Shown here: positions 1 to 8,081 of the stretch, in pieces
Layout: each line of letters starts with the position of its first letter
Position numbering within the stretch: position 1 is the stretch's first letter
Source of the DNA: Pseudomonadota bacterium
GTDB taxonomy: Bacteria > Pseudomonadota > Gammaproteobacteria > Burkholderiales > Ferrovaceae
DNA: 16,952 nucleotides
Assembly (NCBI GenBank): GCA_021828745.1
Contig: JAJZDE010000019.1
Span: 1 to 16,952, forward strand
Direction of reading: 5' to 3'
Translations under genes and position numbers: made by a program
Notes under the pieces: generated by a model
Told to the model about the DNA's origin: nothing
Database searches by the model: none
Seen by the model: only the letters and a program-made list of their open reading frames with translations

Positions 1-1065
1 GACAATCTGGTCAGCGGCCTGGTCAAGCGCCAGGAACGCGGGAATTACATCGTGGAATCTGGTCGGGTCGAAGCCCTGCTGCCACGCGATCAGTTGATTC
101 AGCGCGAAAATTTGCGTATTGGCGATCGGGTTCGCGCCTACTTGCTCCGGGTCGAGCGTGGTGGACGAGGGCCTCAGGTGATTTTATCGCGTGTGGTCCC
201 GGAATTCCTGATCAAATTGTTTGAACTGGAAGTGCCGGAAATCGAGGAAGGCTTGTTGGAGATCAAGGCAGCGGCCCGTGACCCCGGTGTTCGCGCCAAG
301 ATTGCCGTTCATTCCAAAGATCGGCGTATCGACCCCATCGGAACCTGTGTCGGAATGCGGGGATCACGGGTACAAGCCGTGATTTCGGAATTGGGTGGGG
401 AACGAGTCGACATTATTCTATGGTCGGAAGACCCCGCTCAGTTTGTGATCAATGCGCTGGCACCTGCAGAGGTCAATTCCATTCGCGTGGATGAAGAATC
501 CCACAGCATGGACGTGGTGGTGGACGAAGATCATCTGGCGCAGGCGATTGGCCGGAATGGACAAAATGTTCGCCTGGCCTCGGAGTTGACCGGTTGGTCG
601 CTCAATATCATGACCGAAGATCAGGCCCAGGAAAAGGATGAGGTGGAAACACTGCGCTTGCGCAATTTGTTTGTGACGCGCCTGGATGTGGACGAAGAGG
701 TGGCGGACATCCTGATTCAAGAGGGGTTTTCCAGTCTGGAAGAGGTTGCTTACGTGCCCAAACTGGAGATGCTGTCGATTGCGGCCTTCGACGAAGATAC
801 GGTGAATGAGTTGCGGAGTCGGGCGCGCAATGCTTTGCTGACGGAAGCGATCGCCACGGAAGAAAAGGTTGAACATGCAGTGGAAGATTTGAGACATATG
901 GCGGGAATGGATCCAGAAACTGCGGTTCTATTGGCTTCAAAGGGAATTCATACGGTGCAGGATCTGGCAGATCTGGCGGTGGATGAACTGGAAGAATTGA
1001 CGGGACTGACGCAAGAACGCGCCAGTGCCCTGATCATGGCGGCGCGCGCTCCGCTGTTTGAGTAA
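1..1065 (+). CDS. nusA: Transcription termination/antitermination factor NusA (5' truncated by window)
   Basis: The reading frame is open from base 1, so only the last 354 residues of a roughly 495-residue protein are present. NusA binds RNA polymerase and nascent RNA and controls pausing, intrinsic termination and antitermination. In order one sees the end of the S1 domain ([11 protein letters not shown] and GDRVRAYL), KH1 with its GMRG loop (base ~358), KH2 with GRNG (base ~550), and two C-terminal acidic helix-hairpin AR repeats (about bases 670-840 and 895-1050). The paired AR repeats are characteristic of gamma/beta-proteobacterial NusA and are absent from most Gram-positive forms. An in-frame GTG at base 52 lies inside the S1 domain and is not the real start. 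infB follows 16 bases after the stop, the conserved order. Identification is secure. Confidence 0.97.
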   Translation, partial: DNLVSGLVKRQERGNYIVESGRVEALLPRDQLIQRENLRIGDRVRAYLLRVERGGRGPQVILSRVVPEFLIKLFELEVPEIEEGLLEIKAAARDPGVRAKIAVHSKDRRIDPIGTCVGMRGSRVQAVISELGGERVDIILWSEDPAQFVINALAPAEVNSIRVDEESHSMDVVVDEDHLAQAIGRNGQNVRLASELTGWSLNIMTEDQAQEKDEVETLRLRNLFVTRLDVDEEVADILIQEGFSSLEEVAYVPKLEMLSIAAFDEDTVNELRSRARNALLTEAIATEEKVEHAVEDLRHMAGMDPETAVLLASKGIHTVQDLADLAVDELEELTGLTQERASALIMAARAPLFE

Positions 1066-1081
1066 TCAGGAGACATCAACC

Positions 1082-3907
1082 ATGACGCACTCCACCGTGA
1101 CGGATTTGGCTACAGAATTAAAAATGACGTCCTCGGCGTTGCTCGATCAATTACAAGCGGCGGGTATTCAAAAGACGGCTCAGGATACGCTGACCGAACG
1201 GGACAAGGCTGTTTTGCTGGAACATCTGCGCGAGCAGCATGGCCGCTCAGAGCCAAAAACACGGATTACCCTGACCCGGCGTCAGACCAGTGAAATTCGC
1301 AAGGCAGACAATACGACCGGTAAGGCACGCACCATACAGGTGGAAGTTCGAAAAAAACGCGTCTTGATCAAACGGGATGTGACAGAAAATCAGCCAGAAG
1401 AGGTTCTGGAAGTCTCTGAAAGTGTTCCTTCTGTCATGGGAAACGAGGTAGAGGCATCTGAGGTCGGGATGGAAGTGCCTTTGCATGAAGAAGCAGAGGT
1501 TGTTACCGAATCGCCTGAAGTTCAGGGCGTGGATGCGCCATTGCCTCCAGTTCCCGAGGTTGAGGAAGAAGCGATTCAAGGCGCGGATACGGTGATGACC
1601 GTTCCTGATTCGGAAGTCCCTCCAGAAGAAGAAACCGTTTCTGCCCCGCCTCCCGCTGAGCCTCCACTGTCGCAACGGACGCTCCGTGTTTCGCCCATCG
1701 ATGAGGAACAGCGTGCCATTCGGGAAATGGAGGCGCGCCGTCAGGCCGAATTGCGTTCCAGGCAAGCGGCTGATGCACTGGATAAAATGGAACGGGCGCG
1801 GATCCGCCGAGAAGCCGAAGAAAAGGCCGAGGCTGCCCGAGTGGCGGCTTTGGCGGCCAGCGCCAAGCCAGCGGTGGCGGAGCCTCGTTCTGAAAAAACG
1901 GGAACCCTTCACCGTCCAGCGGTGGCAGTGGCTGCCACCACGGATGCGGCCGGTGTGCGTAAACCTGCAAAGAAAACCGAAAAACAGCCAGCCACGGCCT
2001 GGACTGATGATGGCGCCAAACGTCGAGCACTCAAGACGCGCGGAGAAACCGGAGGGACGGGCTGGCGTGAACCTCATGGCCGCCATGGCAAGGGACATAA
2101 GGCGGATTCCTCCCAGTCCCATGCTTTTTCGGCGCCTACCGAGCCCATCATTCATGAGGTTCTGGTACCCGAAACCATCACAGTCGCGGTACTGGCCCAG
2201 AAAATGGCTGTCAAGGCCGCCGAGGTGATCAAGACGCTGATGAAAATGGGCATGATGGTAACCATCAATCAGGTGCTGGATCAGGAAACGGCCATGATCG
2301 TGGTACAGGAATTGGGTCATGTGGCCAAACCTGCCAAACTGGATGATCCGGAGGCCTTGCTTGCGGAAACCGGTACCGTTCATGAGGATGCGATCCCTGA
2401 ACCGCGTGCCCCGGTCGTTACCGTCATGGGCCATGTGGACCATGGCAAGACCTCGCTCCTCGACTACATCCGTCGGACCCGAGTGGCCAGCGGTGAGGCA
2501 GGGGGGATCACCCAGCACATCGGTGCATACCACGTGGAAACGCCGCGCGGCATGGTGACCTTTCTGGATACGCCGGGTCATGAAGCATTTACGGCGATGA
2601 GGGCTCGGGGGGCCAAGGTTACGGACATCGTGATTTTGGTGGTGGCAGCAGACGATGGAGTCATGCCCCAGACCATCGAGGCCATCCACCATACCAAGGC
2701 GGCGCAGGTGCCAGTGGTCGTGGCGGTCAACAAGATGGACAAACCCGAGGCAAATTTCGACCGAATCAAGAATGAGTTGGTCACCCAGGGGGTGCTTCCT
2801 GAAGAGTATGGCGGTGACGCGCAGTTTGTCGCCGTTTCCGCCAAATCCGGTATGGGAATCGATGAATTGCTCGAATCCGTACTGCTTCAGGCTGAAGTTC
2901 TGGAACTGAAGGCTCCTCGCAATACCCCTGCCAAAGGGATCGTCATCGAAGCTCGTCTCGATAAGGGGCGCGGTCCCGTAGCGACGATTCTGGTGCAATC
3001 CGGTCAGTTACGGCGTGGGGACATGGTTCTGGCCGGGGCGGCTTATGGGCGGGTACGGGCCATGTTGAACGAGGCGGGACAGCCGGTGGAGAGTGCCGGA
3101 CCTTCGATTCCCGTAGAAATTCAGGGATTGACCGAAGTTCCTGTGGCCGGTGAAGATGTCATGGTCCTGAATGACGAACGTAAGGCGCGGGAAATCGCCC
3201 TGTTTCGTCAGGGCAAGTTCCGCGATGTGAAACTGGCCCGGCAGCAGGCCGCGAAACTGGAAAACATGTTCGATCAGATGGGGGAAGGAGAAGTCAAAAC
3301 CTTATCCCTCATCATCAAATCTGACGTTCAGGGCTCCTACGAAGCACTTTCCCAGTCCCTGCTCAAGTTGTCCAACGAGGAAGTCCGGGTCAACATCGTT
3401 CATGCGGCGGTAGGCGGAATCACCGAGTCGGACGTCAATCTGGCTCTGGCTTCCAAGGCTGTGATCATTGGCTTCAATACCCGCGCGGATGTAACGGCGC
3501 GCAAGTTGATCGCTTCAGCGGGGGTGGATGTGCGGTATTACGACATCATCTACACCGTGGTGGACGAAGTCAAGGCAGCGCTCTCTGGCATGTTGGCACC
3601 CGACCGCAAGGAAAATATCCTGGGACTGGTGGACGTTCGAGAAGTGTTCCGTATCTCGCGGGTGGGGGCTGTGGCTGGTTGCTACGTTCTGGAGGGTGTG
3701 GTCAAGCGGGGCGCCCAGGTTCGACTGCTGCGGGATCAGGTGGTGGTTCATACGGGCGAACTGGACTCTCTCAAACGCTTCAAGGACGATGTTCGTGAGG
3801 TCAAAACAGGCTTTGAATGCGGCTTGTCCCTGCGTAACTATAATGATCTGAGGGTGGGGGACAAGTTGGAAGTCTTTGAAATCGTAGAAGTCGTTCGGAG
3901 TCTGTGA
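1082..3907 (+). CDS. infB: Translation initiation factor IF-2
   Basis: IF-2 is the GTPase that brings fMet-tRNA to the 30S P site and promotes subunit joining. The ATG at 1082 is preceded by AGGAGA at 1068-1073 (8-base spacing) and opens directly into the IF2 N-terminal helical subdomain. A TTG further upstream would overlap nusA and add non-conserved residues. The product is 941 residues. It has the N-terminal domain (~1-50), a long linker first rich in Glu/Pro/Val and then Arg/Ala/Glu coiled-coil-like (~100-330), and a second IF2_N domain (~356-410). The GTPase has G1 GHVDHGKT (450-457), G2 [10 protein letters not shown]3 DTPGHEAF (D496), G4 NKMD (N550) and G5 SAKS (S586). The usual beta-barrel and C-terminal fMet-tRNA-binding domains follow. 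The linker makes it somewhat longer than the 890-residue E. coli protein. Whether shorter isoforms start internally, as in E. coli, cannot be told here. Confidence 0.98.
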   Translation: MTHSTVTDLATELKMTSSALLDQLQAAGIQKTAQDTLTERDKAVLLEHLREQHGRSEPKTRITLTRRQTSEIRKADNTTGKARTIQVEVRKKRVLIKRDVTENQPEEVLEVSESVPSVMGNEVEASEVGMEVPLHEEAEVVTESPEVQGVDAPLPPVPEVEEEAIQGADTVMTVPDSEVPPEEETVSAPPPAEPPLSQRTLRVSPIDEEQRAIREMEARRQAELRSRQAADALDKMERARIRREAEEKAEAARVAALAASAKPAVAEPRSEKTGTLHRPAVAVAATTDAAGVRKPAKKTEKQPATAWTDDGAKRRALKTRGETGGTGWREPHGRHGKGHKADSSQSHAFSAPTEPIIHEVLVPETITVAVLAQKMAVKAAEVIKTLMKMGMMVTINQVLDQETAMIVVQELGHVAKPAKLDDPEALLAETGTVHEDAIPEPRAPVVTVMGHVDHGKTSLLDYIRRTRVASGEAGGITQHIGAYHVETPRGMVTFLDTPGHEAFTAMRARGAKVTDIVILVVAADDGVMPQTIEAIHHTKAAQVPVVVAVNKMDKPEANFDRIKNELVTQGVLPEEYGGDAQFVAVSAKSGMGIDELLESVLLQAEVLELKAPRNTPAKGIVIEARLDKGRGPVATILVQSGQLRRGDMVLAGAAYGRVRAMLNEAGQPVESAGPSIPVEIQGLTEVPVAGEDVMVLNDERKAREIALFRQGKFRDVKLARQQAAKLENMFDQMGEGEVKTLSLIIKSDVQGSYEALSQSLLKLSNEEVRVNIVHAAVGGITESDVNLALASKAVIIGFNTRADVTARKLIASAGVDVRYYDIIYTVVDEVKAALSGMLAPDRKENILGLVDVREVFRISRVGAVAGCYVLEGVVKRGAQVRLLRDQVVVHTGELDSLKRFKDDVREVKTGFECGLSLRNYNDLRVGDKLEVFEIVEVVRSL

Positions 3908-3914
3908 GTCCGGT

Positions 3915-4283
3915 ATGAAACATTTTCCGCGCCAGATACGGGTGGCTGATCAGATCCAGAAGGAATTGGCTGATTTGCTCCGGCGTGAATTCAAGGACCC
4001 GCGCGTGGGCATGATCACCATCACAGCGGTGGAGGTGGCGGGAGATTATGCCCACGCCAAGGTCTATGTCAGTTCGCTTCAGGGGGAGGAGGTGTTGGCC
4101 CGCTCCCTGGAGGCATTGCGCGATGGGGCGGGATTTCTACGCCATCATCTGGGGCGGCGTCTGACCTTGCACACCCTGCCGCAGTTGCATTTCGTGGCAG
4201 ATACTTCGGCGGATCGGGCCTTTGTTCTCACCAACCTGATCGATGCCGCGCGGGCGGCCGATGAAGCCCTCCCAAAATCCTGA
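3915..4283 (+). CDS. rbfA: 30S ribosome-binding factor RbfA
   Basis: RbfA is a small KH-fold protein that binds immature 30S subunits, assists 16S rRNA 5'-end maturation and supports growth in the cold. The ATG at 3915 lies 7 bases after the infB stop. No good Shine-Dalgarno is close (a GGAG sits about 15 bases upstream), so re-initiation from infB is likely. The 122-residue product has the family signatures: FPRQIRVADQIQKELADLLRR-type N-terminal helix, DPRVGMITITAVEV, a KVYVSSL strand, and the conserved LGRRL...P.L.F..D.S turn. The length is normal. The last 23 bases overlap the assigned truB start. Position between infB and truB is the standard proteobacterial order, which together with the motifs makes the call secure. 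Confidence 0.96.
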   Translation: MKHFPRQIRVADQIQKELADLLRREFKDPRVGMITITAVEVAGDYAHAKVYVSSLQGEEVLARSLEALRDGAGFLRHHLGRRLTLHTLPQLHFVADTSADRAFVLTNLIDAARAADEALPKS

Positions 4284-5211
4284 ACGTCCGGAGCGGCGTG
4301 CGCTTACCGGAGTCATCCTGCTCGACAAACCGTTTGGATTGTCGAGCAATCATGCCTTGCAGCGTGTGCGTCGTCTTTTTCGGGCGCTCAAGGCGGGGCA
4401 CACCGGCACTCTGGATCCCCATGCCACAGGATTGCTCCCCCTCTGTCTTGGAGAAGCCACCAAGTATTCGGGATGGATTCTCGATGCACCAAAGACTTAT
4501 CACGCTACCCTGACCCTGGGACAGACCAGCAGCACCGGGGACGGAGAAGGCATATTGAGTCCGGGGCTCCCCTATTCGGGGAACGAAACGACCCTGAATG
4601 CCGCACTCGCCGGATTTCTGGGCCCCCAACTCCAGTTACCTCCCATGCATTCGGCGCTCAAGATCCAGGGACAGACTCTGTACCAACTGGCGCGTGCCGG
4701 TCAGGAAGTGGAACGTGTTCCTCGTGCCATCCATGTTCATGAGATACGTCTTCTCTCCTGGCGGGAAGATCAGGTGGTCATCGAGACCAGGGTCAGCAAG
4801 GGCACCTACATCCGGGTTCTGGCTCAGGATATTGGTGTTGCCCTGGGGTGTGGTGCCTATCTGAGTGGTTTGCGGCGGACGGCCACCGGTCCTTTTGACC
4901 TGAACGGAGCGGTGACCCTGGAAGGTCTGGAAGGGATGACGCAAACTGAGCGCGATGCCTGTCTTCAGCCAGTGGACTGTCTGCTGGCCGGACTGCCGCG
5001 CCTCGATCTCTCTCCCGTTCAGGGGCAGGCCCTGAGTCAGGGGCAGATCGTCGCCGGGAATCCTATCTGGCAGGAATCGCTTTACCGGGTTTATGCCCAG
5101 GATCGATTTTTGGGATTGGCCCAACCGGATGCCACGCACAGGAATCTGGTACCCCGGCGCATGATGGGCGACTTGCCCTCTTCCTGGGTTCAGGAACCTT
5201 GTGCGCCATGA
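4261..5211 (+). CDS. truB: tRNA pseudouridine(55) synthase TruB
   Basis: TruB converts U55 in the T-loop of elongator tRNAs to pseudouridine. The 316-residue product has the family motifs in order: GVILLDKPFGLSSN near the N terminus, then GHTGTLDPHATG, where the Asp of GTLDP (D52) is the catalytic nucleophile. Next come PPMHSALKIQGQTLYQLAR and SKGTYIRVLAQDIG, with a small C-terminal PUA-like region. I chose the ATG at 4261, which overlaps the rbfA end by 23 bases. An ATG at 4243 would add six residues (MPRGRP) and cannot be excluded, since neither has a clear ribosome-binding site. The gene's TGA forms an ATGA overlap with the following ABC transporter, implying translational coupling. Length and motifs are normal. 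Confidence 0.96.
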   Translation: MKPSQNPERPERRALTGVILLDKPFGLSSNHALQRVRRLFRALKAGHTGTLDPHATGLLPLCLGEATKYSGWILDAPKTYHATLTLGQTSSTGDGEGILSPGLPYSGNETTLNAALAGFLGPQLQLPPMHSALKIQGQTLYQLARAGQEVERVPRAIHVHEIRLLSWREDQVVIETRVSKGTYIRVLAQDIGVALGCGAYLSGLRRTATGPFDLNGAVTLEGLEGMTQTERDACLQPVDCLLAGLPRLDLSPVQGQALSQGQIVAGNPIWQESLYRVYAQDRFLGLAQPDATHRNLVPRRMMGDLPSSWVQEPCAP

Positions 5212-7016
5212 GACCTCATTCACCATCCTCGCCCTCTTCTGCTTCTGCGCCCCATGCGTTTGCAGCAGGAGACTGGCGTGCCATTCGTGGGTTGATGCCC
5301 TACCTGCTGGCATTCAAGGGAAGGGTTGTCCTGGCTTTGTCCTGTCTGGTGCTGGCCAAGGTGGCCAATGTGGGCGTTCCCTTGCTGCTCAAGGAGATCA
5401 TCGATCGTCTTGCCCCGGGAAAAGGCGTGCTGATGGTGCCGGTGGCTTTGGTCCTGGCTTATGGGGCATTGCGCTTTTCGACAACCCTGTTCAACGAGTT
5501 GCGGGATGGGGTCTTTGCCAAGGTGACCCAGCGTGCCATCCGGCGCATTGCCCTGTCCGTGTTTCAGCACCTGCATGCCCTGAATCTGCGCTTTCACCTG
5601 GAACGCCATACCGGCGGACTATCGCGCGATATTGAACGGGGCACGCGCGGCATCGAGAGTTTGTTGCGGTTCACCCTTTTCAGCATTTTTCCCACCCTGG
5701 TGGAAATGGCCCTGGTGGCGGGCATTCTGGCCTGGAAATACGATATTTGGTTTGCCCTGATTACCTTGGCGACATTGGGGATTTATATTGCGCTGACGGT
5801 GATGATCACCGAATGGCGCACCCATTTCCGGCGGCGCATGAACGAACTGGATTCCAGGGCCAATGCCTGCGCCATCGACAGCCTGATCAACTATGAAACG
5901 GTCAAATATTTTGGAAATGAAGCCTGGGAAGCGCAACGCTACGATCAGAATCTGGCTCGCTGGGAAGAGGCAGCGGTCAAAAGCCAGACTTCTCTGGCCT
6001 TGCTCAATGGAATCCAGAGTCTGATCATCGGGGTGGGCGCAGTGGCACTGATGTTGCGGGCAACCGCAGGGGTGTCTGCTGGGCGCCTGACCGTGGGGGA
6101 TCTGGTCCTGATCAATGCACTTCTGCTGCAACTGTACATGCCCTTGAACTTCCTGGGCGTGGTGTATCGCGAAATCAAGCAGTCCCTGGCGGACATGGAT
6201 CGCCTGTTTCGATTATTGACGGTGGAAACGGAGATTCGTGATGACCCCGATGCCCGACCCTTGAGGGTTGAGGGTGGGGTCGTTCGTTTCGAAGCGGTGG
6301 ATTTCTTCTATGACGAACGGCGTGCCATTCTGCATCAGGTGGATTTCGAGATCCCGGCCGGACATAAAGTGGCGGTCGTTGGGTCGAGCGGGGCCGGAAA
6401 GTCTACGCTGTCTCGCCTTCTGTTCCGTTTCTATGACGTGCAACAGGGGCGCATACTGATCGATGGTCAGGACATCCGCCAGGTCACCCAACAGTCCTTG
6501 CGTGCCGCGATCGGTATCGTGCCTCAGGATACGGTGTTGTTCAACGACACGATCTATGCCAATATCGCCTACGGGCGGCCTGGCGCTACCCGCGAGGAGG
6601 TCCTGCGTTGTGCCCAGGCCGCCCATATCCATGCATTTATCGAAAGTTTGCCCGAAGGTTATGAAACCCAGGTGGGGGAACGGGGACTCAAGTTGTCCGG
6701 CGGGGAGAAGCAGCGCGTCGCCATAGCCCGTACCCTGCTCAAGGCTCCACGCATTCTGGTATTCGATGAGGCCACTTCGGCCCTCGACTCTCACTTCGAG
6801 CGGGAAATCCAGGAAGAGTTATCTTCCATGGCGCGCCACCATACCACCCTGGTCATTGCACACCGGTTGTCCACCATCGTCGATGCCGATCAGATCCTGG
6901 TCATGGAAGCGGGGCGCATCCTGGAACGGGGCACGCATTCCGAGTTACTGGCCAGAAATGGGCGATACGCGGAACTATGGGCCTTGCAGCAAGCAGAAGA
7001 GGCCCAATCCGGGTAA
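5208..7016 (+). CDS. Atm1/HMT1-family ABC exporter (fused membrane and ATPase domains)
   Basis: This is a half-transporter of 602 residues: a membrane domain (~25-330) fused to a nucleotide-binding domain (~355-595). The ATPase motifs are intact: Walker A GSSGAGKST (392-400), Q-loop VPQDTVLFN, signature LSGGEKQ (496-502), Walker B ILVFDEATSALD (D520, E521) and H-loop IAHRLST (H552). The membrane-domain motif NYETVKYFGNE (from N228) and the RDIERGTRGIESLLRF segment are hallmarks of the Atm1/ABCB7/HMT1 group. Characterised members export glutathione-based sulfur species or metal-glutathione adducts and protect against heavy metals or support iron-sulfur biogenesis. The exact cargo here is inference. 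The ATG at 5208 shares ATGA with the truB stop; an upstream TTG at 5199 is less likely. A short Ser/Pro-rich N terminus precedes the first membrane helix. It ends the rightward operon. Confidence 0.9.
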   Translation: MRPHSPSSPSSASAPHAFAAGDWRAIRGLMPYLLAFKGRVVLALSCLVLAKVANVGVPLLLKEIIDRLAPGKGVLMVPVALVLAYGALRFSTTLFNELRDGVFAKVTQRAIRRIALSVFQHLHALNLRFHLERHTGGLSRDIERGTRGIESLLRFTLFSIFPTLVEMALVAGILAWKYDIWFALITLATLGIYIALTVMITEWRTHFRRRMNELDSRANACAIDSLINYETVKYFGNEAWEAQRYDQNLARWEEAAVKSQTSLALLNGIQSLIIGVGAVALMLRATAGVSAGRLTVGDLVLINALLLQLYMPLNFLGVVYREIKQSLADMDRLFRLLTVETEIRDDPDARPLRVEGGVVRFEAVDFFYDERRAILHQVDFEIPAGHKVAVVGSSGAGKSTLSRLLFRFYDVQQGRILIDGQDIRQVTQQSLRAAIGIVPQDTVLFNDTIYANIAYGRPGATREEVLRCAQAAHIHAFIESLPEGYETQVGERGLKLSGGEKQRVAIARTLLKAPRILVFDEATSALDSHFEREIQEELSSMARHHTTLVIAHRLSTIVDADQILVMEAGRILERGTHSELLARNGRYAELWALQQAEEAQSG

Positions 7017-7036
7017 AAGGGTTTGTCAACCAGACT

Positions 7037-7054
7037 GGGGCGATTCCTCGCCCC
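7037..7054. terminator. Hairpin between convergent genes, probable terminator
   Basis: A perfect 7-bp GC-rich stem (arms 7037-7043 and 7048-7054) with a TTCC loop lies in the 51-base gap between the ABC exporter and pbpG, which converge. Neither strand has a clear T-run after it, so it may act as a weak or Rho-assisted bidirectional terminator. Function is inferred from position. Confidence 0.5.
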
Positions 7055-7067
7055 GCAGGCACGAGAG

Positions 7068-8015
7068 TTAGAGGGCAACGCCCGGTTTTGGAGCGGGTTT
7101 GGCCGATAACAATCCCAAAGTGGTCTGGTCCTGCACTTCCAGCCAACGGCGTACCCGATTGGCATCGGAAAATCGGGCATGATGACCTCGGGAATCGAGC
7201 AGGACGATGATGGTGGGACGCTGGTGGATGGTCGCTTGCATGACCAGACATTGTCCCGCTTCATTGATGAAACCGGTTTTGGACAGACCGATCTGCCAGC
7301 CTTCCTGGGCAACCAGGGGATTGGTATTGTGCAAGGTGACCAAGCGTCCTCCCCGTCCGATGGGGACCTGAATCTCGGAGCGGGTGGTGATCTCGTGAAT
7401 CAGGGGGACTTTGACGGCGGTACTCACCAGCACGGCCAGATCCTGGGCCGTGGCGACATTGGCGCCATTGAGTCCGCTGGCATCTTCAAAATGAGTATCC
7501 TTCATGCCCAATTTCTGGGCTTGCAGGTTCATCTGCTGAACAAAGGCGGTTGTGCCCCCGGGAAAGTTTCGGGCAAGCGCCGCAGCGGCGCGGTTCTCAG
7601 AGGCGACCAGGGCCATGCGCAGGAAATCGAGGCGGGTCGCCCGGCTACCCACGCGCAGGTGGGAATGACTGTAACGCAACGTGTCCACATCTTCCTGCGT
7701 CACGGTCAAGGTTTCTTCCAGATCCTGATGATTCTGAATGACCACCAGCGCCGTCATCAATTTGGTGATGGAGGCGATGGGATGGGTGGGTTCGGGATTT
7801 TTGGCGTAAACGACTTTCTGGGTCTGTTCATCCACGACCAAGGCAGTGACCGAGAGGAGTGCCATATGTCTGGGGTCTGGATCGACGGGAGCCCCATGAC
7901 GATGGTGGTGCAGGTGGTGGTGAACCTGTGCTTCTGCCAACGGAACATGGGCGACGAGGAGGGCCGTGAACCCCGTGAGGACCCAAGAGCGCAAAGCAGA
8001 AGAGGATAAAAACAT
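7068..8015 (-). CDS. pbpG: D-alanyl-D-alanine endopeptidase, PBP7 type
   Basis: This is a low-molecular-weight penicillin-binding protein of the peptidase S11 family. Characterised PBP7 enzymes cleave D-Ala-meso-DAP cross-links in peptidoglycan. The 315-residue product (E. coli PBP7 has about 313) starts with a signal peptide: hydrophobic core SWVLTGFTALLVAHV, and probable cleavage after AEA near residue 29. The catalytic motifs are SITK (nucleophile S82, base K85), SEN (139-141) and KTG (246-248). Just after the signal peptide is a histidine-rich stretch (eight His among residues 32-40 and 50). I chose the ATG at 8015 because it starts immediately before the signal sequence; a TTG at 8048 would add 11 polar residues. 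It lies 66 bases downstream of hrpA, beyond a terminator, so it probably has its own promoter. Confidence 0.9.
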   Translation of the reverse strand: MFLSSSALRSWVLTGFTALLVAHVPLAEAQVHHHLHHHRHGAPVDPDPRHMALLSVTALVVDEQTQKVVYAKNPEPTHPIASITKLMTALVVIQNHQDLEETLTVTQEDVDTLRYSHSHLRVGSRATRLDFLRMALVASENRAAAALARNFPGGTTAFVQQMNLQAQKLGMKDTHFEDASGLNGANVATAQDLAVLVSTAVKVPLIHEITTRSEIQVPIGRGGRLVTLHNTNPLVAQEGWQIGLSKTGFINEAGQCLVMQATIHQRPTIIVLLDSRGHHARFSDANRVRRWLEVQDQTTLGLLSAKPAPKPGVAL

Positions 8016-8024
8016 GGGTGAATT

Positions 8025-8080
8025 CCGAGGATGGATGAGACAGTTCAACGATACAAAAAAACCCCCTGAAAGGCAAGGGG
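8025..8080 (-). promoter_or_regulatory. Possible pbpG promoter overlapping the hrpA terminator
   Basis: On the minus strand TTGCCT (8071-8076) and TATCGT (8048-8053) are 17 bases apart, each matching four of six consensus positions for sigma-70. The spacer is the 3' arm and T-run of the hrpA terminator. It is the best-placed candidate in the 66-base gap, but it is weak and unproven. Confidence 0.25.
8055..8080 (-). terminator. Rho-independent terminator of hrpA
   Basis: Read on the minus strand, a CCCC-TTG arm (8080-8074) pairs with CAGGGG (8068-8063) with one bulged base, and is followed by seven T residues (8061-8055). It starts two bases after the hrpA TAA. This is a textbook intrinsic terminator layout. 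Confidence 0.8.
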
Positions 8081-8081
8081 A

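Noticed and set aside
1247..2998. 583-residue open frame antisense to infB
   Set aside because: It is rich in His, Arg, Phe and Gly with no recognisable motif, and lies wholly within the well-supported IF-2 gene. The infB codon pattern explains the open antisense frame.
5188..5197. GTTC-AG-GAAC palindrome at the truB 3' end
   Set aside because: Within codons for Val-Gln-Glu-Pro and not near a promoter position; treated as chance, though it lowers the significance of the intergenic pair.
7179..8009. 276-residue open frame antisense to pbpG
   Set aside because: Glycine- and glutamine-rich with no domain, and fully covered by a gene with all three catalytic motifs.
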